A stretch of DNA of 64,000 bases, taken from Streptomyces scabiei 87.22. GTDB taxonomy: Bacteria; Actinomycetota; Actinomycetes; Streptomycetales; Streptomycetaceae. Below the pieces are notes generated by a model. The model made no database searches, was not told the origin of the DNA, and saw only the letters and a program-made list of their open reading frames with translations. Positions 14,995-23,538 of this stretch are shown in pieces (the stretch's first letter is position 1; every line of letters begins with the position of its first letter). Made by a program: the position numbers and the translations under genes. The stretch spans positions 6,076,001 to 6,140,000 of the forward strand of contig NC_013929.1 of NCBI RefSeq assembly GCF_000091305.1, written 5' to 3'.

Positions 14995-16539
14995 TCAGTT
15001 GACGTCGCCCGTGAGGGCCCTGACCTTCTTGCGGTACATGTGGATCGCGAAGCCGGCGAGGACCGCGAGGGTGGCCTCCACGGCGACCATGCCCGTGCCG
15101 CTGAGGTCGAAGCCGCCGACGGCCGGGTTGGAGAGCAGACCGGTGATCGAGTCGCCCGCGGTGACCGCGAGGAACCACACGCCCATCATCTGGCTGGCGT
15201 ACTTGGCCGGAGCCATCTTCGTCGTCACCGACAGGCCGACCGGGGACAGGCACAGCTCGCCCACGGTCTGGATGAAGTAGATGCCCACCAGCCACATCGG
15301 GCTGGCCAGGGTGCCGTTCGCCGCCATGCCCAGCGGGATCAGGAAGAAGAAGAACGAGACACCGATGAGCACCAGGGCCATCGCGAACTTCACGGCCGTG
15401 CTGGGCTCCCGGCCCTGACGGTTGAGCCACAGCCAGAGCCAGGCGAACACCGGGGCCAGCGCCATGATGAACAGCGGGTTCAGCGACTGGTACCAGGAGG
15501 TCGGGAACTCGAAGCCGAGCAGCGAGCCGGCCACCTTCTGGTCGTTCGAGCCGAAGGCCTGGACCGTCGAGGCGCCCTGGTCGTAGATCATCCAGAACAC
15601 GGCGGCGGCGACGAAGAACCAGATGTAGCCGGTCATCCTGGACTGCTCGGCGGTGGTCAGCTCCTTGTCCCGCTTGATGCGCAGCAGCACACCAGCCGGG
15701 ACGACGAGACCGATGACGGTCAGCGGGATCATCGCCCAGTTCAGGGTGAAGTGGCCGCTGAGACCCACGGCACCGTAGAAGACGGCCGCGACGGCCAGCC
15801 AGAGCAGGCCCTCGCGCAGCCAGGCGGCGCGCTCCTCGGCCGCCAGCGGCTTGGGGACGATGTCGCTGGTCGGGCTCAGGGTCCGGCTGCCGGCGAGGAA
15901 GACGGCGAGACCGATGGCCATGCCGACCGCCGCCAGACCGAAGCCGAGGTGCCAGTTGACCTCCTGGCCGACGGTGCCGATGGCCAGCGGGGCGAAGAAG
16001 GCGCCCGCGTTGATGCCCATGTAGAAGATCGTGAAGCCGCCGTCGCGCCGCGGGTCGCCGGGGCCGTCGTAGAGGTGGCCCACCATCGTGGAGATGTTGG
16101 CCTTCAGCAGACCGGAACCGGCCGCGACCAGTGCCAGGCCGGCGAAGAACGGCGCCTGACCGCCCGGCAGGGCGAGCACCAGGTGCCCGGCCATGATGGT
16201 GACGGCGGCGATCGCCACCGTCCTGCGGGGGCCCCAGACACGGTCGCCGAGCCAGCCGCCGGGCATCGCGAGCAGGTACACCATCGCCGAGTAGACGGCG
16301 ACGATCGTGGTGGTGGTGGCCAGGTCCATGGCCAGGCCGCCGCCCATGCTCCCCTTGCCGGCGTCGGGGCCGCCGGAGAGCAGGTAGACGGTGAGGAGGG
16401 CCTTCATGCCGTAGTAGGAGAACCGCTCCCACATCTCGGTCATGAAGAGAGTGGCCAGTCCGCGGGGGTGGCCGAAGAAGGTGGCCTCGGTGCCGGGGGT
16501 TCCCCGGCCGGCCGGGTCCTTCGTCAGGCTGGACGCCAT
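14995..16539 (-). CDS. Proton-dependent oligopeptide transporter (POT/PTR2 family)
   Basis: 514 residues with about 14 membrane helices. The family proton-coupling motif ExxER is visible as TEMWERFSYYG near the N-terminus, with GGWLGDRVWGPRRT in the first cytoplasmic loop and the PTR2 signature around FTIFYMGINAGAFFAPL. It imports di- and tripeptides with protons. ATG 16539 has AAGGA six bases upstream; the 16686 start runs into unlike sequence. Two dipeptidase-family genes lie about 6 kb away, but no link beyond theme is visible. Length is normal for the family. Confidence 0.9.
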   Translation of the reverse strand: MASSLTKDPAGRGTPGTEATFFGHPRGLATLFMTEMWERFSYYGMKALLTVYLLSGGPDAGKGSMGGGLAMDLATTTTIVAVYSAMVYLLAMPGGWLGDRVWGPRRTVAIAAVTIMAGHLVLALPGGQAPFFAGLALVAAGSGLLKANISTMVGHLYDGPGDPRRDGGFTIFYMGINAGAFFAPLAIGTVGQEVNWHLGFGLAAVGMAIGLAVFLAGSRTLSPTSDIVPKPLAAEERAAWLREGLLWLAVAAVFYGAVGLSGHFTLNWAMIPLTVIGLVVPAGVLLRIKRDKELTTAEQSRMTGYIWFFVAAAVFWMIYDQGASTVQAFGSNDQKVAGSLLGFEFPTSWYQSLNPLFIMALAPVFAWLWLWLNRQGREPSTAVKFAMALVLIGVSFFFFLIPLGMAANGTLASPMWLVGIYFIQTVGELCLSPVGLSVTTKMAPAKYASQMMGVWFLAVTAGDSITGLLSNPAVGGFDLSGTGMVAVEATLAVLAGFAIHMYRKKVRALTGDVN

Positions 16540-17198
16540 GGTCGTTCCTTGCAGATCGGGACGGCGCACGTGGGGGCGCGCGCCCGGTGGTGGGGCGGCC
16601 GGCACCGGACGGCCGGAACGTCCGCCCCGCCACACGGGGGTCCGCCCCGGGTCACGGGACGGCGGACGGCGACCACCGGGATCCACGCCCCTCTACGCGC
16701 GTTGACGCAGCGTTGCGTCCCGCGTGTCCGGGGCCCGGCCACAGGTCATTGCGTACCTGTCCTTACGCACAGGAAAGAGACCTTCCGCGCGGATATGCCG
16801 CTGAAGGTCCCCTCGTGTCGCTACAGGCGTTCCGTCACCATACGTCAGAAGGACGCGCGAAAAGGAAGCGCTTGAGAGGCGGATCACAGGTAAGAACGCA
16901 ACCGTGGGCGTGCATTCGAAGGTCCCGGTCGAGTTCGGGATGGATGGACGCAGGTGGTGGACCGGGCGTGGGGGGTGCCGGAGTGCCGTGTCCACGAGAC
17001 CCGCGCGCGATCCGCACCGCTTCGCGCCGCCTTCTTCACCTGGCATCACACACCGGTGTGGATCTTCACGGGTGGCGGGACGAATCGCCCGCCGCAGTGG
17101 ATCATGCGCGGGGAAGGTGAGAGAACCCTCGGACAAGGTGTGAATCCCGCTTGCCGATCACCCTCCACCTGCGGTTCTCGTCGGACTACCATCACCCC
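16540..17198. promoter_or_regulatory. Divergent promoter region, peptide transporter / response regulator
   Basis: About 660 bases without a supported gene. The central part (16740-16900) is clearly lower in GC than its flanks. It contains nested inverted repeats: GCGTA (16751-16755) with TACGC (16764-16768), and CCTGT (16756-16760) with ACAGG (16769-16773). These are candidate regulator sites for the transporter gene. Open frames crossing the region lack ribosome binding sites and family features. Confidence 0.4.
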
Positions 17199-17876
17199 AT
17201 GACCCGTGTACTGCTCGCCGAGGACGACGCGTCCATCTCGGAGCCGTTGGCTCGCGCACTGCGCCGGGAAGGGTACGAGGTGGAGGTCCGCGAGGACGGT
17301 CCCACCGCGCTGGACGCCGGCATGCAAGGTGGCATCGACCTGGTCGTCCTGGATCTGGGGCTGCCCGGCATGGACGGCCTGGAGGTGGCCCGCAGGCTGC
17401 GCGCCGAGGGGCACACCGTGCCGATCCTCATCCTGACCGCGCGTGCCGACGAGGTGGACACCGTCGTGGGCCTCGACGCGGGCGCCGACGACTACGTCAC
17501 CAAGCCCTTCCGGCTCGCCGAACTGCTGGCCCGGGTCCGGGCGCTGCTCAGGCGCGGCGCCGCGGAGCCGGCGCAGCCGCCCGCCACCCACGGGGTGCGG
17601 ATCGACGTCGAGTCGCACCGGGCGTGGATGGGTGACGAGGAGCTGCAGCTCACGGCCAAGGAGTTCGACCTGCTCCGAGTGCTCGTACGCGACGCGGGCC
17701 GGGTCGTCACCCGGGACCAGCTGATGCGGGAGGTCTGGGACACGACCTGGTGGTCGTCGACCAAGACCCTCGACATGCACATCTCCTGGCTGCGCAAGAA
17801 GCTGGGCGACGACGCGGCGAATCCGCGGTACATCGCGACCGTGCGGGGCGTCGGGTTCCGGTTCGAGAAGAACTGA
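17199..17876 (+). CDS. OmpR/PhoB-family response regulator
   Basis: 225 residues. The receiver domain has acidic residues EDD (8-10), phosphoacceptor Asp52 in VVLDLGLPGMDG and Lys102 in YVTKPFR. A PhoB-type winged helix fills about residues 128-222, with the recognition region TKTLDMHISWLRKKLGD. It pairs with the histidine kinase 433 bases downstream on the same strand. The longer frame from 17151 adds 16 residues with no ribosome binding site. The controlled genes are not evident from the sequence. Confidence 0.9.
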   Translation: MTRVLLAEDDASISEPLARALRREGYEVEVREDGPTALDAGMQGGIDLVVLDLGLPGMDGLEVARRLRAEGHTVPILILTARADEVDTVVGLDAGADDYVTKPFRLAELLARVRALLRRGAAEPAQPPATHGVRIDVESHRAWMGDEELQLTAKEFDLLRVLVRDAGRVVTRDQLMREVWDTTWWSSTKTLDMHISWLRKKLGDDAANPRYIATVRGVGFRFEKN

Positions 17877-18028
17877 GCAGGTCGGTGGGGCCGGGCGCCC
17901 CGCGGCCCGGGGGAGTGCGTCGTGTGCCGGCCGCGGTGGGTCGTGGCCGGCCGCGCGGTTCCCCGGGCACCCGCCGCGGCAGCACGGGTGTGGCGTCCGC
18001 GCTCCCGAGGGGTCGGCCACGGGTGACG

Positions 18029-18175
18029 TCCACCCCCGACGGGAGGGCGCCACCACGGCCGCCCTGACGGGGGCCCGAGCGGTCACCCTTGACGGGAAGG
18101 CCACACAGGCCGCCCCCGACGGGAAGGCTCCACGCGGTCACCCCCGACCGCAGGACCGCACCACGGTCACCCCCC
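18029..18175. repeat. Degenerate tandem repeat, period about 29 bp, between regulator and kinase genes
   Basis: The core (C)CCCCGACGGGAAGGC or CCCCCGACGGGAGGGC, each followed by CCAC.. and a GGTCA or GGCCG end, recurs at about 18031, 18084, 18112 and 18141. Copies differ at many sites and in length (28-30 bases). The whole 17877-18309 spacer holds no supported gene. Confidence 0.6.
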
Positions 18176-18309
18176 GGCCGCGCAGGCCCCGCGCGGGCAG
18201 GCGCCCGCTCCCGGCCCGGCGGCCCGCCCCGGGTGCCGCACAATCGAAGGTCCCCGGAACACTCCACCCCGAGGTCCCCAGAACACCCCGCCCCGTTCGG
18301 AGGGCAAGC

Positions 18310-19578
18310 GTGCGCCGCCGTCTCATCCAGTCCACCCTCGCCGTCGTCCTCGTCGTCATCGCCGTCTTCGGGGTCTCCCTCGTCATCGTGGAGACCCGCA
18401 CGATCAGCAACAGCGCCCAGGAGCGGGTGGAGTCCGAGGCGGTCCAGCTGACGAGCATCGTGGACAGCCGCATCATCGGCGACGAACGGATCACCGCCGA
18501 GGTCCTCCGGGACCAGGTCGGCGACCAGCGCTACGCCCGCATCGAGATCCCCGGCCAGAGCACCATCGAGATCGGCGAGAAGCCCGTCGGCGACGTCATC
18601 CGCCACGAGGCCAGGGGCGAGAAGGACGAGACCGTCACCGTCGAGGAGTCCCGCTCGGCGGTCAGCCGCGAGGTCGGCCGTACGCTGCTGATCATCGCGG
18701 CGGTCGCCCTGCTCGCCGTCATCGCCGCGGTCCTCCTCGCCGTACGCCAGGCCAACCGCCTCGCCTCACCGCTCACCGACCTCGCCGAGACCGCCGAACG
18801 GCTCGGCTCGGGCGACCCGCGCCCCCGGCACAAGCGGTACGGCGTCCCGGAGCTGGACCGGGTCGCGGACGTCCTGGACGCTTCCGCCGAGCGCATCGGC
18901 CGCATGCTGACCGCCGAGCGGCGTCTCGCGGCGGACGCCTCCCACCAGCTGCGCACGCCGCTGACCGCGCTGTCCATGCGGCTGGAGGAGATCACCCTCA
19001 CCGACGACCTCGCCACGGTGAAGGAGGAGGCGCACATCGCGCTCACCCAGGTCGAGCGCCTCACGGACGTCGTGGAACGGCTGCTCACCAACTCCCGCGA
19101 CCCCCGCAACGGCTCGGCCGTCTCCTTCGAGCTGGACGAGGTCATCAAGCAGCAGCTGGAGGAGTGGCGGCCGGCCTACCGCAGCGCCGGGCGGGCCGTC
19201 GTCAGCTCGGGCAAGCGGCACCTGCAGGCCGTGGGCACGCCGGGCGCGGTCGCCCAGGTGCTGGCCGCGCTGATCGAGAACTCGCTCATGCACGGCGGCG
19301 GCACGGTGGCCCTGCGCACCCGTGTCATCGGGAACCAGGCGGTGATCGAGGTCACCGACGAGGGGCCCGGGGTGCCCGCCGACCTCGGGGCGCGGATCTT
19401 CGAGCGCGCCATCAGCGGACGCAACTCGACGGGCATCGGTCTGGCCGTCGCGCGCGACCTCGCGGAGGCCGACGGAGGGCGCCTGGAGATGCTGCAGGCA
19501 CAGCCGCCGGTGTTCGGGCTCTTCCTGTCGCGGACGCCGGTCCGCACCCCGTCCGGTGACGACCGGCCCGTCCGGTGA
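18310..19578 (+). CDS. Two-component sensor histidine kinase
   Basis: 422 residues. TM1 (about 9-27), an extracellular sensor loop of about 95 residues, TM2 (124-145), HAMP (146-198), HisKA with phosphorylated His212 in ADASHQLRTPLTAL, and a HATPase with IENSLMHGG (N box), DEGPGVP (G1) and GRNSTGIGLAVAR (G2). GTG 18310 has GGAGG at good distance. It should phosphorylate the upstream OmpR-type regulator. Unlike most such pairs, the two genes are separated by 433 bases of repeat-bearing DNA rather than overlapping. The last residues are encoded by a 19-bp tandem repeat. Confidence 0.9.
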   Translation: MRRRLIQSTLAVVLVVIAVFGVSLVIVETRTISNSAQERVESEAVQLTSIVDSRIIGDERITAEVLRDQVGDQRYARIEIPGQSTIEIGEKPVGDVIRHEARGEKDETVTVEESRSAVSREVGRTLLIIAAVALLAVIAAVLLAVRQANRLASPLTDLAETAERLGSGDPRPRHKRYGVPELDRVADVLDASAERIGRMLTAERRLAADASHQLRTPLTALSMRLEEITLTDDLATVKEEAHIALTQVERLTDVVERLLTNSRDPRNGSAVSFELDEVIKQQLEEWRPAYRSAGRAVVSSGKRHLQAVGTPGAVAQVLAALIENSLMHGGGTVALRTRVIGNQAVIEVTDEGPGVPADLGARIFERAISGRNSTGIGLAVARDLAEADGGRLEMLQAQPPVFGLFLSRTPVRTPSGDDRPVR

Positions 19579-19635
19579 CGCCCGGCCCGTCCGGTGACGC
19601 CCGGCCCGTCCGGTGACGACCGGCCCGTCCGGTGA
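19551..19635. repeat. 19-bp tandem repeat spanning the kinase stop codon
   Basis: Units start at 19551, 19570, 19589 and 19608, with a partial fifth at 19627; unit 1 and 4 contain GACGACC and units 2 and 3 GACGCCC. Each unit also contains ACCGG..CCGGT-type inverted arms, so the array can fold as a row of small hairpins and may end transcription. The kinase stop codon lies in unit 2. Confidence 0.9.
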
Positions 19636-19670
19636 CCCTCAGGGGTGCCCGCCCGTGACCGGGGGAGCCC

Positions 19671-20213
19671 TCAGCGCCGCTTGCCCGTGACCGCCGGCGG
19701 GTGGACGGCCTCCGCTTCGAGGAACGACTCCGCGCTCGCCACGGCCTCACGCGCCGGGAGCGCCCGGAACACCCAGGTGCGGTACGACCAGAACCGGAAC
19801 AGGGTCGCGACGCCGATGCCGAGGAACTTGAAGACGTTGGACTGCAGCGGGGTGTCCCAGTCGAAGCCGTAGGTGGCCGTGTAGAGCACCCCGTTCTCGA
19901 TCACCAGTCCGACCGCGCTGAACAGCAGGAACAGCGACATCTCCTTCGTCCGGCCGCTCTTGTCGCGGTCCCGGTACGTGAAGTAGCGGAAGCCGACGTA
20001 GTTGCACGCGATCGCGACGACCGTGGCTATGACGCTGGCCCGCACGACCTGCAGCTCGGTGGTGTGCCGTACGAGGTTGAACACCGCGAGGTTGACCAGC
20101 AGCCCCACACCGCCCACCGCGCCGAACTTGACGACCTCGCGTACGAGCAGGTCGATCCGGCGGCGCAGGGCGCCGTGGGGCCTTGGATCAGGCCCCGAGC
20201 TGGTATGTCCCAT
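19671..20213 (-). CDS. GtrA-family membrane protein
   Basis: 180 residues with four membrane helices, the GtrA fold: VVKFGAVGGVGLLVNLAVF, ATVVAIACNYVGFRYFTY, a third helix over LFLLFSAVGLVIENGV and a fourth before FRFWSYRTWVFR. The family is linked to moving lipid-linked sugars across the membrane or to cell-surface glycan synthesis. ATG 20213 gives a family-like length; an in-frame ATG at 20324 would add 37 polar residues. It is divergent from purK and convergent with the kinase gene. Its glycan theme fits the LCP and glycosyltransferase genes further along, but no direct link is shown. Confidence 0.8.
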   Translation of the reverse strand: MGHTSSGPDPRPHGALRRRIDLLVREVVKFGAVGGVGLLVNLAVFNLVRHTTELQVVRASVIATVVAIACNYVGFRYFTYRDRDKSGRTKEMSLFLLFSAVGLVIENGVLYTATYGFDWDTPLQSNVFKFLGIGVATLFRFWSYRTWVFRALPAREAVASAESFLEAEAVHPPAVTGKRR

Positions 20214-20476
20214 CGTGTGCGGCCCCCGTCGTTCGGTCCGGTCGGTGTCGTGCCGGTGGTCGGCCGGTCGCTGCCCCGTCCGAAATGAGTTGATCTTCGG
20301 TCGAAAATCCACTGGTTCCGCCATGCTAACCAGCCCCCCTGGGCAATGCCTGTGCGGAAGCTCACAGCCGGGACACGGAGGAGGTCACGGGGCCGTGCCG
20401 GGGCGCTCCTGGGCGGAATCGGGCGGGGAGAAGGGCACCCGGGAGTGGCCGATTCCATGGCCGATACCCTGGGGGC

Positions 20477-21616
20477 GTGACGTTCCCGGTAGTCGGCATG
20501 GTCGGCGGGGGGCAGCTCGCTCGTATGACACACGAGGCGGGCATCCCGCTCGGCATCAGGTTCAAGCTCCTCAGTGACACCCCTCAGGATTCCGCGGCGC
20601 AGGTCGTCGGTGATGTCGTCATCGGCGACTACCGCGACCTCGACACGCTGCGTGCGTTCGCGCAGGGCTGCGACGTGATCACCTTCGATCACGAACACGT
20701 ACCCACCGAGCACCTGCGGGCTCTGGAGGCGGACGGCATCCCCGTGCGCCCCGGTCCGGAGGCGCTCCAGCACGCCCAGGACAAGGGGGTGATGCGGGCG
20801 AAGCTCATGGAGATCGGTGTGCCCTGTCCTCGGCACCGCATCGTCGCGGACCCCGACGACGTGGCCGCGTTCGCCGCCGAGGGTGAGGGATTTCCGGTCA
20901 TCCTCAAGACGGTCCGCGGCGGCTACGACGGCAAGGGCGTCTGGGTCGTCCGCTCCGTCGAGGACGCCGCCGAGCCGTTCCGCGCCGGGGTCCCGGTCCT
21001 CGCGGAGGAGAAGGTCGACTTCGTCCGGGAGCTGGCCGCCAACGTCGTACGGTCGCCGCACGGCCAGGCCGTCGCCTACCCGGTCGTGGAGTCGCGGCAG
21101 GTGAACGGCGTCTGTGACACCGTCATCGCGCCCGCACCCGACCTGGACGAGGCACTCGCCCTCGGGGCCGAGGAGATGGCCCTGCGCATCGCCAAGGAGC
21201 TGGACGTCGTCGGTCACCTCGCCGTCGAGCTGTTCCAGACCCGCGACGGACGCGTCCTCGTCAACGAGCTGGCCATGCGCCCCCACAACTCCGGCCACTG
21301 GAGCCAGGACGGCGCGATCACCTCGCAGTTCGCCAACCACGTACGCGCCGTCCTCGACCTGCCGCTGGGCGACCCGCGCCCGCGCGCGCGGTGGACCGTC
21401 ATGGTCAACGTGCTGGGCGGCGACTACCCCGACATGTACTCCGCGTACCTGCACTGCATGGCCCGCGACCCCAAGCTCAAGATCCACATGTACGGCAAGG
21501 ACGTGAAGCCCGGCCGTAAGGTCGGTCACGTCAACACCTACGGCGACGACCTCGACGACGTGCTGGAGCGCGCCCGTCACGCCGCCGGATACCTGAGAGG
21601 CACGATCACAGAATGA
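20477..21616 (+). CDS. purK: N5-carboxyaminoimidazole ribonucleotide synthase
   Basis: 379 residues, ATP-grasp fold. It makes N5-CAIR from AIR, ATP and bicarbonate in purine synthesis. Motifs: GGGQLARM at the N-terminus, ILKTVRGGYDGKGVWVV and EEKVDFVREL in the ATP-grasp core, and ELAMRPHNSGHWS at the active site. The start is GTG 20477. The stop overlaps the purE start (ATGA), so the two are translationally coupled, the usual purK-purE arrangement in Streptomyces. Confidence 0.95.
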   Translation: MTFPVVGMVGGGQLARMTHEAGIPLGIRFKLLSDTPQDSAAQVVGDVVIGDYRDLDTLRAFAQGCDVITFDHEHVPTEHLRALEADGIPVRPGPEALQHAQDKGVMRAKLMEIGVPCPRHRIVADPDDVAAFAAEGEGFPVILKTVRGGYDGKGVWVVRSVEDAAEPFRAGVPVLAEEKVDFVRELAANVVRSPHGQAVAYPVVESRQVNGVCDTVIAPAPDLDEALALGAEEMALRIAKELDVVGHLAVELFQTRDGRVLVNELAMRPHNSGHWSQDGAITSQFANHVRAVLDLPLGDPRPRARWTVMVNVLGGDYPDMYSAYLHCMARDPKLKIHMYGKDVKPGRKVGHVNTYGDDLDDVLERARHAAGYLRGTITE

Positions 21617-22137
21617 GCCCCGTCGTAGGCATCGTCATGGGGTCGGACTCCGACTGGCCCGTCATGGAGGCCGCCGCGCAGGCCCTCGCCGAGTTCGAGA
21701 TCGCGTACGAGGTGGACGTCGTCTCCGCGCACCGGATGCCGCGCGAGATGATCACCTACGGCGAGGACGCGGCGGGCCGGGGCATCAAGGTGATCATCGC
21801 GGGCGCGGGCGGCGCCGCCCATCTGCCCGGCATGCTCGCGTCCGTGACCCCGCTGCCGGTCATCGGCGTGCCCGTGCCGCTGAAGTACCTCGACGGCATG
21901 GACTCGCTGCTGTCGATCGTGCAGATGCCGGCCGGGGTGCCCGTCGCCACGGTCTCCGTCGCCGGGGCCCGCAACGCCGGTCTGCTGGCCGCCCGCATCC
22001 TGGCCACGCAGGACGAGGAACTCCTCGGCCGGATGCGGGAGTTCCAGCAAGAGCTGAACGACCAGGCGACCGAGAAGGGCAAGCGGCTGCGCGCCAAGGC
22101 CGAGGGAGCGGGCAGCGGCTTCGGCTTCGGGAAGTAG
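21613..22137 (+). CDS. purE: N5-carboxyaminoimidazole ribonucleotide mutase
   Basis: 174 residues. It moves the carboxyl group of N5-CAIR to give CAIR. Class I PurE motifs are clear: GSDSDWPVM (phosphate-binding), VVSAHRMP, AGAGGAAHLPGM and GVPV. The ATG overlaps the purK stop. The C-terminal 20 residues are a charged Gly-rich tail outside the core. A dipeptidase gene follows 47 bases later. Confidence 0.95.
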   Translation: MSPVVGIVMGSDSDWPVMEAAAQALAEFEIAYEVDVVSAHRMPREMITYGEDAAGRGIKVIIAGAGGAAHLPGMLASVTPLPVIGVPVPLKYLDGMDSLLSIVQMPAGVPVATVSVAGARNAGLLAARILATQDEELLGRMREFQQELNDQATEKGKRLRAKAEGAGSGFGFGK

Positions 22138-22184
22138 GCGGCACGGACATGACGGGGATCACGGGGGACACGGGGGAGATGGCC

Positions 22185-23372
22185 ATGACATCGCTGGAGG
22201 CGGCCCGGGAGCTGCTGCGGGAGTTCCCGGTCGCGGACGGGCACAACGACCTGCCCTGGGCGCTGCGCGAACAGGTCCGCTACGACCTCGACGCGCGGGA
22301 CATCGCCGTCGACCAGAGCGCGTTCCTGCACACCGACCTGGCACGGCTGCGCGCGGGCGGGGTCGGCGCGCAGTTCTGGTCGGTGTACGTGCCCTCGAAC
22401 GAGGCGTTCCTGCCGGCGGCGGTGCCCGCGACCCTCGAACAGATCGACTGCGTACGGCAGTTGATCGACCGTTACCCCGCCGAGCTGCGGGCCGCGCTGA
22501 CCGCCGCCGACATGGAGGCCGCCCGCGCCGAGGGCCGGGTCGCCTCGCTGATGGGCGCCGAGGGCGGCCACTCCATCGACAGCAGCCTCGCCACCCTGCG
22601 GGCGCTGTACGCGCTCGGCGTGCGCTACATGACGCTCACCCACAACGACAACATCCCCTGGGCGGACTCCGCGACGGACGAGCCGGCGGTCGGCGGTCTG
22701 TCGGCCTTCGGCCGGGCGGTCGTGCGGGAGATGAACCGCGAGGGCATGCTCGTCGACCTCTCGCACGTGGCCGCGACGACGATGCGCGACGCGCTCGACA
22801 CCTCCGCCGCCCCGGTGATCTTCTCCCACTCCTCCGCGCGGGCGGTCTGCGACCACCCTCGCAACATCCCGGACGACGTCCTGGAACGGCTCCCGGCCAA
22901 CGGGGGCGTGGCGATGGTGACGTTCGTGCCGAAGTTCGTCCTCCAGGCCGCCGTGGACTGGACGGCCGACGCCGACGAGAACATGCGGACCCACGGTCTG
23001 CACCACCTCGACACCACCCCCGAGGCCATGGCGGTCCACCGGGCCTTCGAGGAGCGCAACCCCCGCCCGGCCGCCACGGTGTCCACGGTCGCGGACCATC
23101 TCGACCACATGCGCGAGGTCGCCGGCATCGACCACCTCGGCATCGGCGGCGACTACGACGGCACGGCCTTCCTCCCGGACGGCCTGGGCGACGTCTCCTG
23201 CTACCCGCACCTGATCGCCGAGCTGCTCGACCGCGGCTGGTCCCGGACCGACCTGGCCAAGCTGACCTGGCGCAACGCGGTCCGGGTGCTCGGCGCCGCG
23301 GAGGACGTGGCCCGGGACCTCCAGGCCCGGACGGGCCCGTCGAACGCGACGCGCGAACAGCTGGACGGCTGA
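22185..23372 (+). CDS. Membrane dipeptidase, peptidase family M19
   Basis: 395 residues from ATG 22185, which has GGGGGAG six bases upstream (ATG 22149 is the alternative). It resembles renal dipeptidase. All metal ligands are visible: HND (His20, Asp22), MGAEGGHS (Glu), VDLSHV (His) and FSHSSARAV (His), plus the substrate-site GGDYDG. No signal peptide is seen, so it is probably cytoplasmic and hydrolyses dipeptides. It is followed, after 166 bases, by a paralogue that lacks these residues. Confidence 0.9.
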   Translation: MTSLEAARELLREFPVADGHNDLPWALREQVRYDLDARDIAVDQSAFLHTDLARLRAGGVGAQFWSVYVPSNEAFLPAAVPATLEQIDCVRQLIDRYPAELRAALTAADMEAARAEGRVASLMGAEGGHSIDSSLATLRALYALGVRYMTLTHNDNIPWADSATDEPAVGGLSAFGRAVVREMNREGMLVDLSHVAATTMRDALDTSAAPVIFSHSSARAVCDHPRNIPDDVLERLPANGGVAMVTFVPKFVLQAAVDWTADADENMRTHGLHHLDTTPEAMAVHRAFEERNPRPAATVSTVADHLDHMREVAGIDHLGIGGDYDGTAFLPDGLGDVSCYPHLIAELLDRGWSRTDLAKLTWRNAVRVLGAAEDVARDLQARTGPSNATREQLDG

Positions 23373-23538
23373 CACGGCCGCACGGGTGACCCCGGGCGCC
23401 GCCCGGACATCACCCGGGTGGCGTACGGCGGGCCCGGTGCCGCCGTTCAACCCGAACGCCCCACCCACCAGGAAGGCGGACGGCCTCCGTGCCACGGTGA
23501 CGAGTACTGCGATCACCCAACGGCTACGGAGGTCCGCC

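Noticed and set aside
16740..16860. GlnR-type nitrogen-control boxes upstream of the peptide transporter
   Set aside because: GTCAC-like half sites are present but the partner half and spacing do not fit.
16587..17120. Frames in the gap between the peptide transporter and response regulator
   Set aside because: No ribosome binding site, mixed composition and no recognisable domain; treated as promoter DNA.
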